From Bacteroidota bacterium (lineage in GTDB: Bacteria > Bacteroidota > Bacteroidia > Bacteroidales > Prolixibacteraceae), in the NCBI GenBank assembly GCA_030632865.1, contig DAOVTY010000136.1, positions 1 to 8,260 on the forward strand: a stretch of DNA of 8,260 bases. The letters run 5' to 3'. Position 1 is the first letter of the stretch. Each line of letters begins with the position of its first letter. Positions 1 to 7,413 of the stretch are shown piece after piece. The notes beneath the pieces are model-generated. The model had not been told where the DNA came from and did no database searches. It saw only the letters and a program-made list of their open reading frames with translations. Position numbers and translations under genes: made by a program.

Positions 1-283
1 AAATGGAAAGAAAACTAAGGGTTACATTAGTATATTTAGGATTAAGTAAAAAATTTATCGTCTACTTGAAAAACCGGGTTACGAAAAAGTAGATGCCATT
101 TCAGAAAAAATACTAAATGAATTAAAAGAGCATAATGGATTTATGGCAGTTTCTGATAAAACTTCGCCCGAAATGATAAAGGCAATGTTTGGAATTAGTA
201 AGAAAAATTTCAAAAAAGCAATTGGTGGACTTTATCGCAAAAAAATTATTCTTTTTGAATCTGACGGAATTAGATTGGTTTAA
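1..283 (+). pseudogene. CvfB-type S1-like RNA-binding protein, C-terminal part with in-frame stop (5' end outside window)
   Basis: The frame that ends with TAA at 281-283 reads as the C-terminal part of a CvfB/YitL-family protein. These proteins carry several S1-like RNA-binding domains followed by a small winged-helix domain. Recognisable pieces are GKKTKGYI (positions 5-28), LLEKPGYEKVD (62-94), and then the winged-helix stretch with SDKTSPE, MFGISKKNFKKAIG, LYRKK and a final DGIRLV. An in-frame TAA lies at 47-49, between FRIK and KIYRLL. As I remember the family, this segment normally reads like R-x-D-x-K-I-D. The frame is the same on both sides of the stop, so one base substitution could explain it, but both expected Asp positions also differ (Lys and Tyr). 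The first in-frame ATG after the stop (143-145) already lies inside the winged helix, so a separate functional gene is unlikely. It is either a decaying gene or a sequence error near the edge. Family assignment is firm from the C-terminus; pseudogene status is less certain. Confidence 0.66.
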
Positions 284-315
284 TAAAATAATTTATAGTT
301 TAATAGCATCAGATC

Positions 316-351
316 TTAATATATATTAATTAGTTTAAGCTATTATAATAG
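316..351. repeat. Two AT-only palindromes between convergent gene ends
   Basis: Positions 316-329 (TTAATATATATTAA) and 340-351 (CTATTATAATAG) are perfect palindromes of 14 and 12 bases. They lie 10 bases apart in the 80-bp gap between the plus-strand CvfB remnant (stop 281-283) and the minus-strand lipoprotein gene (stop 364-366). Convergent ends are where a bidirectional terminator would be expected. These hairpins would have almost no GC pairs and no loop to speak of, so they are weak terminator candidates and may be chance in AT-rich DNA. Confidence 0.25.
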
Positions 352-363
352 TGTGTCTCATTT

Positions 364-1386
364 TTAGCTTTCATTTAAACGATCGATATCTCTTTTTCGT
401 TTAGCAAGTACTTTTTGATATTTTTCAATCATATTTATGCTCTCTTTACTGTTGTATGATACGGCAAGTTTGTGTGCCGCAGAGAGCCATTTCCAAGCTG
501 TAAGAATATCATCTTTCATTTCGTAGGCAAGTGCTAAATTGTAACGTGCTTCAATTGCCATTTTCCCATTTTTGTCAGGAGTATATCTCATCCAAATTTT
601 TATTGCATTGTCCCAATCTCCTTTTTCAACAAAGCCAGAAGCTATTGTAAAATCGTTTGGTGATGGAACAGAGTACATTCTATTAACAGTTTGCCACGAT
701 GCAAAAAACCGTTTCGAATAATTTTCGCCAACTAATTGCGAAGCAACTTTTAAAGCCGTTGCTCGAGGTGGTAATTTTGCACCTTTTTGGTAATTACCAT
801 TTTCGTCGTAATTGTTCCAAAATATTGTATCAATCATTGTTTTACGCTCAATTATCTTCTCTGTTAATGGGTTATAAACAGCCCAAACTGCCGCCGTAAT
901 AACTTCTTTAGATTTTGGCATATTTTGTTGCTCAGAGTATTCAGAGTAGAAATAAGAAAATGTTTCCAATGAAATGAGCAGATCTGTTTCAGTTTCGGAG
1001 GTTAATTTATTAATTAAATCGAATTTTAAAGCCGGTAGTTTTTCTCCGGTGTGAGGTTTAAATATTCCCGGAAAAATATGAATACGATCAAATGTATTGT
1101 TGGCTTTTAAATTAGATGCCATCTCTTTTAGAGTATAACTAACCAAAATACTATCTAAATTTGATGGGTCGTTTTTAGATTTTTTAAGCTGGTTATCGTC
1201 TTTATAGTAATTCTGATATTTATCGCCTGAATATTTAAAATTACGATAAACTAAAGCTACATTCTGAACATTTGGAGGAACGGCAATTTCTCCCGGTTTA
1301 TAAATGTCAATAGCATATTCTTTATAAACTGTACACGACGAAATAGTTATTAACAGAATAAGAATAAGGAAATTAATTTGTTTCAT
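364..1386 (-). CDS. DUF6340-like TPR-type lipoprotein (second of a tandem pair)
   Basis: This is a 340-aa predicted lipoprotein. Residues 1-17 form a hydrophobic signal peptide ending in the lipobox I-S-S-C, with the lipidated Cys at 18. There is no run of acidic residues after Cys18, so nothing suggests surface export; a periplasm-facing anchor is inferred. The segment PPNVQNVALVYR (37-48), the motif around DTIFWNN (186-192), and a C-terminal helical repeat region (about 247-310, with GDWDNAIKIW and YNLALAYEMKDD) match the layout of the Bacteroidota DUF6340 lipoproteins, which usually end in TPR-like helices. The family's molecular role is unknown to me. The ATG at 1384-1386 overlaps the stop of the upstream gene by 4 bases (ATGA), so translation is probably coupled. 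The same motifs occur in that upstream gene, which makes the two diverged paralogues. The TPR-like end suggests a protein-binding role. Family name is from memory; the gene itself is certain. Confidence 0.8.
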   Translation of the reverse strand: MKQINFLILILLITISSCTVYKEYAIDIYKPGEIAVPPNVQNVALVYRNFKYSGDKYQNYYKDDNQLKKSKNDPSNLDSILVSYTLKEMASNLKANNTFDRIHIFPGIFKPHTGEKLPALKFDLINKLTSETETDLLISLETFSYFYSEYSEQQNMPKSKEVITAAVWAVYNPLTEKIIERKTMIDTIFWNNYDENGNYQKGAKLPPRATALKVASQLVGENYSKRFFASWQTVNRMYSVPSPNDFTIASGFVEKGDWDNAIKIWMRYTPDKNGKMAIEARYNLALAYEMKDDILTAWKWLSAAHKLAVSYNSKESINMIEKYQKVLAKRKRDIDRLNES

Positions 1387-2441
1387 CGCTGTTCTCTTTT
1401 TAATGAATATTTTCTACGCTTTAAAATTTCCAGATAAATGTAAGTAACTTGGTGGTACATAGTTTCGTATGATCTTAAACCCCATGAAATTGCTTCGTTT
1501 ATATCTCCTTGCAATTCATATCCAACTGCAATATTAAATTCGGCTTTACTTTTTACCGATTTAGACTTCGTGTTTTCCACAATCTCTTTCCAAATTGCCA
1601 TTGCAGGTTCCCAATTATTACTTTCGGCAAAAGGTGCTGCCTTTTTTAAATCTGAGTCGTTTCCAACAAAAAGTTTTCTACTATCCCTACGCCAATTTAC
1701 ACTTATTATGTCAGAGAAGTCTAGTGCTATTGCAATTCCCACTTCGCTTAATGCCGATTTAACTGGAGTAAAACGATCGAATAACTCACCGGTTGAACTG
1801 TCCATATCATCCCAAATAACAGTATCTCTAATAAATTCTTGCAAAATTACTTTCTCAATATTTGGGTCGTACACTCTAAAAAGTGCTTCGTAACTAATTT
1901 TCATCTGAGCATACGATATAAACGTAAAACCATCACGCGACGGGTCGTAATAACTCTCTTTTTTATAATTGGTTGAAACTTGTGTTTTAAAGTAGTCTAA
2001 AGATAAAACAGCATCGGTATTATAAATTTCGCAAAGTTCATTTGCCTCTTCCCACGGCATTGGCAAGTTTAAAAACGAGTTTTTATCGAACTCTAAAAAT
2101 CTATCCTCAGGAATCACAAAATCATATCTACCCGATTCAAAAAGCAGTTCTCCCAAGGCTTTTAGGGTTGTGTCGGTTGCTTGAATATCGTTAATAATTG
2201 TATCGTAGTTGAAATTTTCTTTATAAAATATTTTTTGTAGCGAGTCGGTATCAAGATTATTATAATATTCGTCAACAGTTCTGTTAACCAAAGTTAAGCT
2301 TTGAATGTTTGGTGGAAGTTCCTTTTTAGATGGCTGTGGAATTTCAATTATAATTGTTTTGATTGAAACGCATGAAACAGAAATAGTAATCAAAATTAAT
2401 ACTATGATAAAATTTATTACTTCTCTCTGTTTTTGCCGCAT
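1383..2441 (-). CDS. DUF6340-like TPR-type lipoprotein (first of a tandem pair)
   Basis: This is a 352-aa predicted lipoprotein and a paralogue of the gene that follows it. A short basic N-terminus (RQKQR) precedes a hydrophobic stretch (8-23) and Cys24. The lipobox reads S-V-S-C, so position -3 is Ser rather than the usual Leu/Ile, which makes lipidation slightly less certain. Shared landmarks with the partner are PPNIQSLTLVNRT (43-55), RDTVIWDD (205-212), a Trp in SVNWRR (247-252), and a C-terminal helical region with NNWEPAMAIWKEI and EFNIAVGYELQGDINEAISW (about 275-320) that looks like one or two TPR units. Overall identity between the two is low, so the duplication is old or the genes diverged quickly. 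It starts 49 bp after the VWA-type membrane protein gene on the same strand and ends inside the next start codon. The three probably form one transcript. No enzymatic motif is visible; a scaffold or envelope role is inference. Confidence 0.8.
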   Translation of the reverse strand: MRQKQREVINFIIVLILITISVSCVSIKTIIIEIPQPSKKELPPNIQSLTLVNRTVDEYYNNLDTDSLQKIFYKENFNYDTIINDIQATDTTLKALGELLFESGRYDFVIPEDRFLEFDKNSFLNLPMPWEEANELCEIYNTDAVLSLDYFKTQVSTNYKKESYYDPSRDGFTFISYAQMKISYEALFRVYDPNIEKVILQEFIRDTVIWDDMDSSTGELFDRFTPVKSALSEVGIAIALDFSDIISVNWRRDSRKLFVGNDSDLKKAAPFAESNNWEPAMAIWKEIVENTKSKSVKSKAEFNIAVGYELQGDINEAISWGLRSYETMYHQVTYIYLEILKRRKYSLKREQR

Positions 2442-2490
2442 GTTTTTATATTTCTGTCTTACTACTAAAATCTAACAATCTTAAGCCTTC

Positions 2491-4587
2491 TCAATAAATA
2501 CCCCAAAACTTTCTCAAAAACCATTCCACACTTAATAAAAGCAACATAATAAAGAACAACCATCGTAAGTTTAAAATCTCGTGCACCATCTCTTGAAAAT
2601 AGGTAGTTGCTTTTAATTGATTGTTATTTTTTATCTCCGTAATTAGCTTTTCTATTTCATTTGGCATATAAAACTGCCCCCCACTTTGTGCAGCTAATTG
2701 GTACAACATGTTGTGATTGGCTCGGGTAACAACATCTTCAAAGTTTACAGGAATAACAGTAAAACTTCCGATTTCGTTAAATGTCTCTTTTCCAATCTTT
2801 ACATTAGCTTCAAAGTTATAATCGCCCGTTGGTAAATGTCCGACATTCAGATAATATTTTTCGCCTTGCACATCAAAAGTAAAATCAAATTTTTCTCCAT
2901 TTGTATTTTGAATTTCAATATTAACCTCCTCAGATGTAATTCTTTCAAAAGCATCATTATAAACTTCGGCATTTAATATAACATCGTCAATTTCGGTGTA
3001 AACAGGTTTGAATTCTAAAATAAAATTATCCTCATTTTCACGCAGTGCAAGGTATTGTATCAATTTATTAATTAGCTCGTTAAATTGATTTTGATTTTGA
3101 TTAGCATAGTAATCGTACAAACGCCATCTCCATATTCCTTCACCAAATATAAATCCGATTTTTCTACCATTTTTATAACCTGTAGCAATAAGAGCTTTAG
3201 CAGTTTCTATGTTCAAAATTTTCTGATATAGAATTGTTGTAAACTCAGGTTCCAGTTTGAAGTCGGCGTAAGCAACTTGCAATGGTGGGAATTTGGGCAG
3301 TAACTCTTTAAATTCTTCACTTATTTTAAAAGTTGCATAAGTTGGATTTATTGTTGCCTGCGCCGCTTCACCTGTTCCGGCAAGTTGAGTTATGGTAGCT
3401 CCCTGCGCAAGCATATTTAGTTGTGGTAAAAAAGTTTTGTTACCCACAATAAAAAGAATTGGTATTCTGTATAATTCAGCACTTTTAATTATTTCGGCAA
3501 CCGATTTTCCAGAAGTTGGCAACTGGTTAAGTATTAGTAAATTAAAATCTGAAATATTTACAGGGTAAGGCTCTTCTGTAAATACTGATACTTCGTATGT
3601 TTTTTGTAAATCGAGTGTGTTTTTTATAGCTCCAATATCAGGGTGTGCTCCGTCCGATAAGATCAATATTTTTTGTTTATTTTCTAAAACATTGATTACA
3701 AATTCAGAACTATTATTTTTTATATTTTGTTCGTTTTCTATTTTTTCAATATTTACTTCAAAATGTTTTAGTCCCGGATTTCCTGCCTCTAAAATAAATT
3801 CAGTAGAAAACAAAAAATTGTCATTTGGTGGTGTAATCATCAAACTTGCAAGTTCTATATCGTTTTGAATTATAGATAGTTTTAGAGGTTTATTATTTAG
3901 TTTTGAAAGATGAACATCAATTTCAACTGGAAAACGATTTCCTGAGAATGAAGTTCGATTAACCTGAACGTTTTGAATTCTTGCATCCACAACTTTGGTT
4001 GTGTCTCCAAAACCAATTGTATAAATTGGAAAGTTAATGTCACTCAGCAGGTTAACCGGATTTTTGCCTTGATTATAAATGCCATCTCCGGCAATAATCA
4101 CAGCACCAATATTTTCGTTAAAATGATTGTTGGCAATAGATGAAATTACTTCGCTGTAATCCGATTTTTTTTCGCCAAAATTTAATTGGTTAATTGTATT
4201 AGTACTTGCACCAAATGTATATTCAATAACAGAATAGTTATCTTCTAAATTACTTGAAATTGCATCTCTAATATTTGTGATTTCAGAATTTATAATTATC
4301 GAATCCTGTGTGGAAATCATCGAACTTGAATTATCCCAAGCAGTAATAATAATAGGGTTTTTAGTAATTTTATTAAGGTTGCTAATAAACGGAGAAAGTA
4401 GTAAAATTGCTATTGTAAAAAACGATAAAAAACGTAGAGTTGCTAATATTATAACCTGAGTTTTTGATAGCTCCTTGTTATCTTTATTCTTGAAGTAAAG
4501 AAGCAGGGTAGTACCAGCGGTTGCAGCTATTATAGCAACCAAAATTATAAACCAATTATTTATTCCGAATGATATCAATTTATTCAA
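2491..4587 (-). CDS. Membrane-anchored VWA-like / class I glutamine-amidotransferase-like protein
   Basis: This 698-aa protein has two N-terminal membrane segments (about 10-31 and 46-67), a large probably periplasmic part, and one C-terminal membrane segment (about 673-690, followed by a basic LRK). Residues 78-195 look like a VWA domain: DNSSS at 85-89 fits the DxSxS metal-binding (MIDAS) motif, and IIAGDG (164-169) supplies the later Asp. A beta-sandwich-like stretch follows (about 205-300). Then KILILSDGAHPDIGAI (306-321) opens an amidotransferase-like Rossmann fold that includes LLILNQLP (350-357). The whole protein contains no cysteine, so this domain cannot have the usual catalytic Cys and is presumably structural or ligand-binding. 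GEGIWRWRLYDY (482-493) is a motif I associate with this Bacteroidota/Planctomycetes family. No ATG lies before residue 90. An in-frame TAA at 4591-4593 limits the start, and TTG at 4585-4587 (or TTG at 4576-4578) keeps both membrane segments. It is the first gene of the minus-strand operon. Function in the family is not established; an envelope role is likely. Confidence 0.83.
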   Translation of the reverse strand: MNKLISFGINNWFIILVAIIAATAGTTLLLYFKNKDNKELSKTQVIILATLRFLSFFTIAILLLSPFISNLNKITKNPIIITAWDNSSSMISTQDSIIINSEITNIRDAISSNLEDNYSVIEYTFGASTNTINQLNFGEKKSDYSEVISSIANNHFNENIGAVIIAGDGIYNQGKNPVNLLSDINFPIYTIGFGDTTKVVDARIQNVQVNRTSFSGNRFPVEIDVHLSKLNNKPLKLSIIQNDIELASLMITPPNDNFLFSTEFILEAGNPGLKHFEVNIEKIENEQNIKNNSSEFVINVLENKQKILILSDGAHPDIGAIKNTLDLQKTYEVSVFTEEPYPVNISDFNLLILNQLPTSGKSVAEIIKSAELYRIPILFIVGNKTFLPQLNMLAQGATITQLAGTGEAAQATINPTYATFKISEEFKELLPKFPPLQVAYADFKLEPEFTTILYQKILNIETAKALIATGYKNGRKIGFIFGEGIWRWRLYDYYANQNQNQFNELINKLIQYLALRENEDNFILEFKPVYTEIDDVILNAEVYNDAFERITSEEVNIEIQNTNGEKFDFTFDVQGEKYYLNVGHLPTGDYNFEANVKIGKETFNEIGSFTVIPVNFEDVVTRANHNMLYQLAAQSGGQFYMPNEIEKLITEIKNNNQLKATTYFQEMVHEILNLRWLFFIMLLLLSVEWFLRKFWGIY

Positions 4588-4721
4588 ATTTTAAGAGCTG
4601 GTAAATATACAAACTCCTTTTTTTATATAACGATTAATGTGTATTATTGCACTTTATTTTTTACTAGATAATAACCGATTAAACAAATTAATGTTGTTAT
4701 TAATATTAAAATTATTAAAAA
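4588..4721. promoter_or_regulatory. Divergent intergenic region, probable promoters for both sides
   Basis: These 134 bases separate the start of the minus-strand VWA-protein gene from the start of the plus-strand M28 peptidase gene, so promoters for both units are expected here. The region is almost entirely A/T. I looked for the Bacteroidota promoter pattern (TTTG, about 20 bases, TAnnTTTG) on both strands. The only partial matches were TAATGTTG at 4689-4696 and TATTATTG at 4642-4649 on the plus strand, each with one mismatch and no good upstream TTTG. No exact promoter position is claimed. The A-rich leader directly before the ATG at 4722 has no Shine-Dalgarno sequence. Confidence 0.35.
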
Positions 4722-6488
4722 ATGAAGTTACTTATTTTTGTTGCATTAGTGTTGATTGTTGTAGCGTGTGGTACAAAAAGTAATCCTGAAATTACAATTG
4801 AAGATTTAAGAGCGAATATAGAATATTTGGCATCAGACTCCTTAAAGGGACGTAAGCCGGGTAAAGAGGGAGATTTGTTAGCAGCACAATTTATACGCGA
4901 TAAGTTTGAAAATGCAGGACTTGAATTGATGTGCAACAATGGATTTCAAAAATTTGGCTTGCTAACTTCGGCAGAACTTGGCCATGGAAACACTTTAAAT
5001 ATTAATGATAAATCTTTTGAGGCTGAAAAAGATTTTCTTCCGTACGCATTCTCTGCAAATACAGAAGTAGAAGCGCAGGTAGTTTTTGCAGGTTTTGGTT
5101 TGCAAGTTGATATAGATACTATTAAGTGGGATGATTTTGAAGGAGTTGATGTTGCCGGGAAATGGATTTTAGCATTGCAGGGCGACCCTGATTTGGAAAA
5201 TGCACGAAGCCCATTTGTTGAGTTTTCTTCTGAAAGGGCAAAAGCATTGATAGCTTCAGATAATAATGCTGCCGGGCTTATTTTAGTTGCAGGTACAAAG
5301 TTTAATGAGAAAGATGAATTGTCATCACTTTTCTTCGATAAAAATAGTCGTCGATATTCATTCCCAATTATGCAGGTTACGCGTGAAGTTGCAAACGAAA
5401 TTTTGGCAAATTCGGGAGAAACAATAGAATTGTTGGAAGCTAAAATATTAGAGAATAATAAACCTATTAGTTTGCAAGTAGAAACTAAAGTTGCAGTAAA
5501 TATAAATGTAGTTCAGAAAGAGACAGAAACGCAAAATGTCGTTGCTGTAGTTCGTGGAACAGATGAAAATTTGAAAAATCAATATGTTGTGGTTGGCGGA
5601 CATTACGACCATCTTGGAATGGGCGGGCCTGGTTCTGGATCGCGTGCAGTTGACACAATTGCGGTACACAATGGAGCCGATGATAATGCATCTGGTGTTG
5701 CTGCTATAATCGAATTAGCAGAAAAAGTTGCAGCTGAAAAAAGCAATAAAAGGAGCATTATATTTGTGGCATTTGGAGCTGAAGAGATGGGTTTGGTCGG
5801 TTCAAAAGCTTTTACAGCAAAACCACCGGTTGAAACAGAAGAGATGGTTGCAATGTTTAATCTTGATATGGTTGGTCGTTTCGATTCAACGTTAAATGGA
5901 TTGAGTATTGGAGGTACAAAAACGTCTAAAGAGGCTGAGGATATTTTGAACGAATTTAATACCGGATTTAAACTTGCAATGTCGCCCGAAGGAATTGGTC
6001 CGTCGGATCATGCATCATTCTATCTTCAGGATATTCCAGTATTCTTTATTTCTACCGGAGCTCATGCCGATTATCACACTCCAATAGATGATGTTGAGTT
6101 TATTAATTTTGAAGGAGCAAAGAAAGTAACAGAATATACTTATGCTTTGTTAAACGAAGTTTCAAACCGCGACAGCGTATTAACGTTTCAGGAAGCTGGT
6201 CCTAAATTTCAACGAAGTAGAGGCGGTACTTTAAAAATTACTTTTGGAATTATGCCTGATTTTGCTGGAATGGAAAGTCGAGGACTAAGAATTGATGCTG
6301 TAACGAAAGGTAAACCAGCCCAAAAAGGAGGAATGAAAAAAGGTGATATAATTACTGCAATCGATGGTAAAAAAGTTGGTGGTATTCACGATTATATGAG
6401 TCGTCTAAAATCTCTTGAAGCTGGTCAGACTGTACTAGTAGATATAATTCGTGGCGATAAAAATACAGTATTAATTATTCAGTTATAG
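4722..6488 (+). CDS. M28-family zinc metallopeptidase lipoprotein with PA and PDZ domains
   Basis: This 588-aa exported aminopeptidase-type enzyme begins with a signal peptide and lipobox V-V-A-C (Cys16). Residues 24-75 (DLRANIEYLASDSLKGR onward) are the usual N-terminal part of these M28 peptidases. A PA-like insert lies at about 115-240 (VVFAGFG, VAGKWILALQGDP). The catalytic domain is complete: GGHYDHLG gives zinc ligand His294 and Asp296; NGADDNASG gives bridging Asp321; FGAEEMGL gives catalytic Glu354 and ligand Glu355; NLDMVGR gives Asp382; ADYHTP gives His452. Residues 505-588 are a PDZ domain (GLRIDAV, KGDIITAIDGKKV), which in exported proteases binds peptide ends or partners. By family it removes N-terminal residues from peptides using two zinc ions, here probably in the periplasm, anchored by lipid; substrate preference cannot be read. 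The next gene starts 1 nt after the stop, so the two are probably co-transcribed and translationally coupled. All expected residues are present and the length is normal. Confidence 0.94.
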   Translation: MKLLIFVALVLIVVACGTKSNPEITIEDLRANIEYLASDSLKGRKPGKEGDLLAAQFIRDKFENAGLELMCNNGFQKFGLLTSAELGHGNTLNINDKSFEAEKDFLPYAFSANTEVEAQVVFAGFGLQVDIDTIKWDDFEGVDVAGKWILALQGDPDLENARSPFVEFSSERAKALIASDNNAAGLILVAGTKFNEKDELSSLFFDKNSRRYSFPIMQVTREVANEILANSGETIELLEAKILENNKPISLQVETKVAVNINVVQKETETQNVVAVVRGTDENLKNQYVVVGGHYDHLGMGGPGSGSRAVDTIAVHNGADDNASGVAAIIELAEKVAAEKSNKRSIIFVAFGAEEMGLVGSKAFTAKPPVETEEMVAMFNLDMVGRFDSTLNGLSIGGTKTSKEAEDILNEFNTGFKLAMSPEGIGPSDHASFYLQDIPVFFISTGAHADYHTPIDDVEFINFEGAKKVTEYTYALLNEVSNRDSVLTFQEAGPKFQRSRGGTLKITFGIMPDFAGMESRGLRIDAVTKGKPAQKGGMKKGDIITAIDGKKVGGIHDYMSRLKSLEAGQTVLVDIIRGDKNTVLIIQL

Positions 6489-6489
6489 A

Positions 6490-7365
6490 ATGGGGAATCG
6501 ACAAATTGCAATCATATTTTTCCTAATTTTTTCAGGATCCCAAATTTTTGCTCAAAATTATAGCGTTGATAAAAGCTCGTTTATTTATAAATATGTTGAT
6601 GGCGATTCGCTGGAAATGACGGTTTATATGCCAGCAGTTCCTGGTAATTTGAAGCTGCCTGCAATTGTTTTCTTTTTTGGCGGTGGCTGGGTAGGAGGAA
6701 GTACTGATCAATTTAAGCTGCAAGCAGAGTATTTTGCATCGCGCGGAATTGTTTCAATCTGTGCTGATTACCGTACAAAAAATCGTTTTGGTACAACACC
6801 ATTCGAAAGTGTAAAAGATGCAAAATCTGCCATACGATATCTAAAAATGAATGGTAGCGAGATGCGAATTGATACAAGTAAAATAGTTGCTGCTGGTGGT
6901 TCTGCTGGTGGACATTTGGCTGCTTGTACTGCTATTATTAAAAGTGTAAACGATAAGTCTGATAATTTATCGTTTTCATCAGTTCCTTTTGCATTGGTAC
7001 TTTATAATCCGGTGGTTGATACGGGCAAACGTGGCTATGGACAAACAAAAATGCAAGGACGCGAGTTTGAGATTTCTCCTGTTCATCATATTTCAGATAA
7101 TGTTCCGCCAACACTTATTATGCATGGTAAAGCCGATGCAACTGTGCCATTTGAAAATGTGGTTCGCTTTAAACAAGTTATGAAACAAGCCGAAAACGAT
7201 TGTAAATTAGTGCTGTATAAAAAACAGTCTCATGGTTTCTTCAACTACAATAAAACTCCAAAATGTTTTAAGAAAACTTTAAGAGAAACAGAAAAATTTC
7301 TTGAAAAATATGAGTTGTTGCTTGGTGAAAGTTGGGTGAAAAAATATTATAAAGAACTTTCGTAA
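6490..7365 (+). CDS. Secreted alpha/beta hydrolase (BD-FAE/HSL-like esterase)
   Basis: This is a 291-aa exported hydrolase. Residues 1-21 form a signal peptide ending in I-F-A before Gln22, consistent with signal peptidase I cleavage; there is no lipobox. The alpha/beta-hydrolase core is complete: FFGGGW (62-67) at the oxyanion-hole position, GGSAGGH with nucleophile Ser138, MHGKADATVP with Asp216, and SHGF with His248. In the classical motif of this superfamily (HGGGW) the first residue is His; here it is Phe. I believe this occurs in related Bacteroidota hydrolases, so it does not itself imply loss of activity. Such enzymes hydrolyse carboxylic esters, for example acetyl or feruloyl groups on polysaccharides, or sometimes peptides. 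No carbohydrate-active gene is nearby to support a polysaccharide role. The start is 1 nt after the stop of the M28 peptidase gene, and this ATG begins the signal peptide directly. The pair may supply sequential exported hydrolysis, but that is inference. Confidence 0.9.
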   Translation: MGNRQIAIIFFLIFSGSQIFAQNYSVDKSSFIYKYVDGDSLEMTVYMPAVPGNLKLPAIVFFFGGGWVGGSTDQFKLQAEYFASRGIVSICADYRTKNRFGTTPFESVKDAKSAIRYLKMNGSEMRIDTSKIVAAGGSAGGHLAACTAIIKSVNDKSDNLSFSSVPFALVLYNPVVDTGKRGYGQTKMQGREFEISPVHHISDNVPPTLIMHGKADATVPFENVVRFKQVMKQAENDCKLVLYKKQSHGFFNYNKTPKCFKKTLRETEKFLEKYELLLGESWVKKYYKELS

Positions 7366-7413
7366 TTCGATATTTTACTTTTATTTTATTTATAGAAAAG
7401 TTTGAAATGTTTT

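Noticed and set aside
3..92. Short frame starting with ATG at 3 across the CvfB remnant
   Set aside because: It is out of register with the CvfB reading, resembles nothing, and ends at a TAG at 90-92. The other frame gives conserved residues on both sides of the TAA, so a frameshift into this frame is not supported.
1570..1893. 107-aa open frame on the plus strand inside the minus-strand lipoprotein gene
   Set aside because: It is antisense to a well-supported lipoprotein gene with recognisable paralogue motifs. The translation is rich in Ser and has no family features.
3617..4459. Open frames of 83 and 60 aa on the plus strand opposite the VWA-type gene
   Set aside because: Both are antisense shadows of the long coding frame. 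Their hydrophobic look comes from the complement of AT-rich codons, and no start context or homology is visible.
4715..5691. Minus-strand frames of 68-74 aa opposite the M28 peptidase gene
   Set aside because: They lie within the conserved peptidase coding sequence, overlap each other in different frames, and show no domain features.
6989..7183. 64-aa plus-strand frame inside the hydrolase gene
   Set aside because: It is an alternate-frame reading of the region carrying the catalytic Asp of the hydrolase, so it is a shadow.
7366..7413. Possible terminator between the convergent hydrolase and GNAT genes
   Set aside because: The 48 bases are A/T-rich with T runs, but I found no inverted repeat long enough to form a believable stem.
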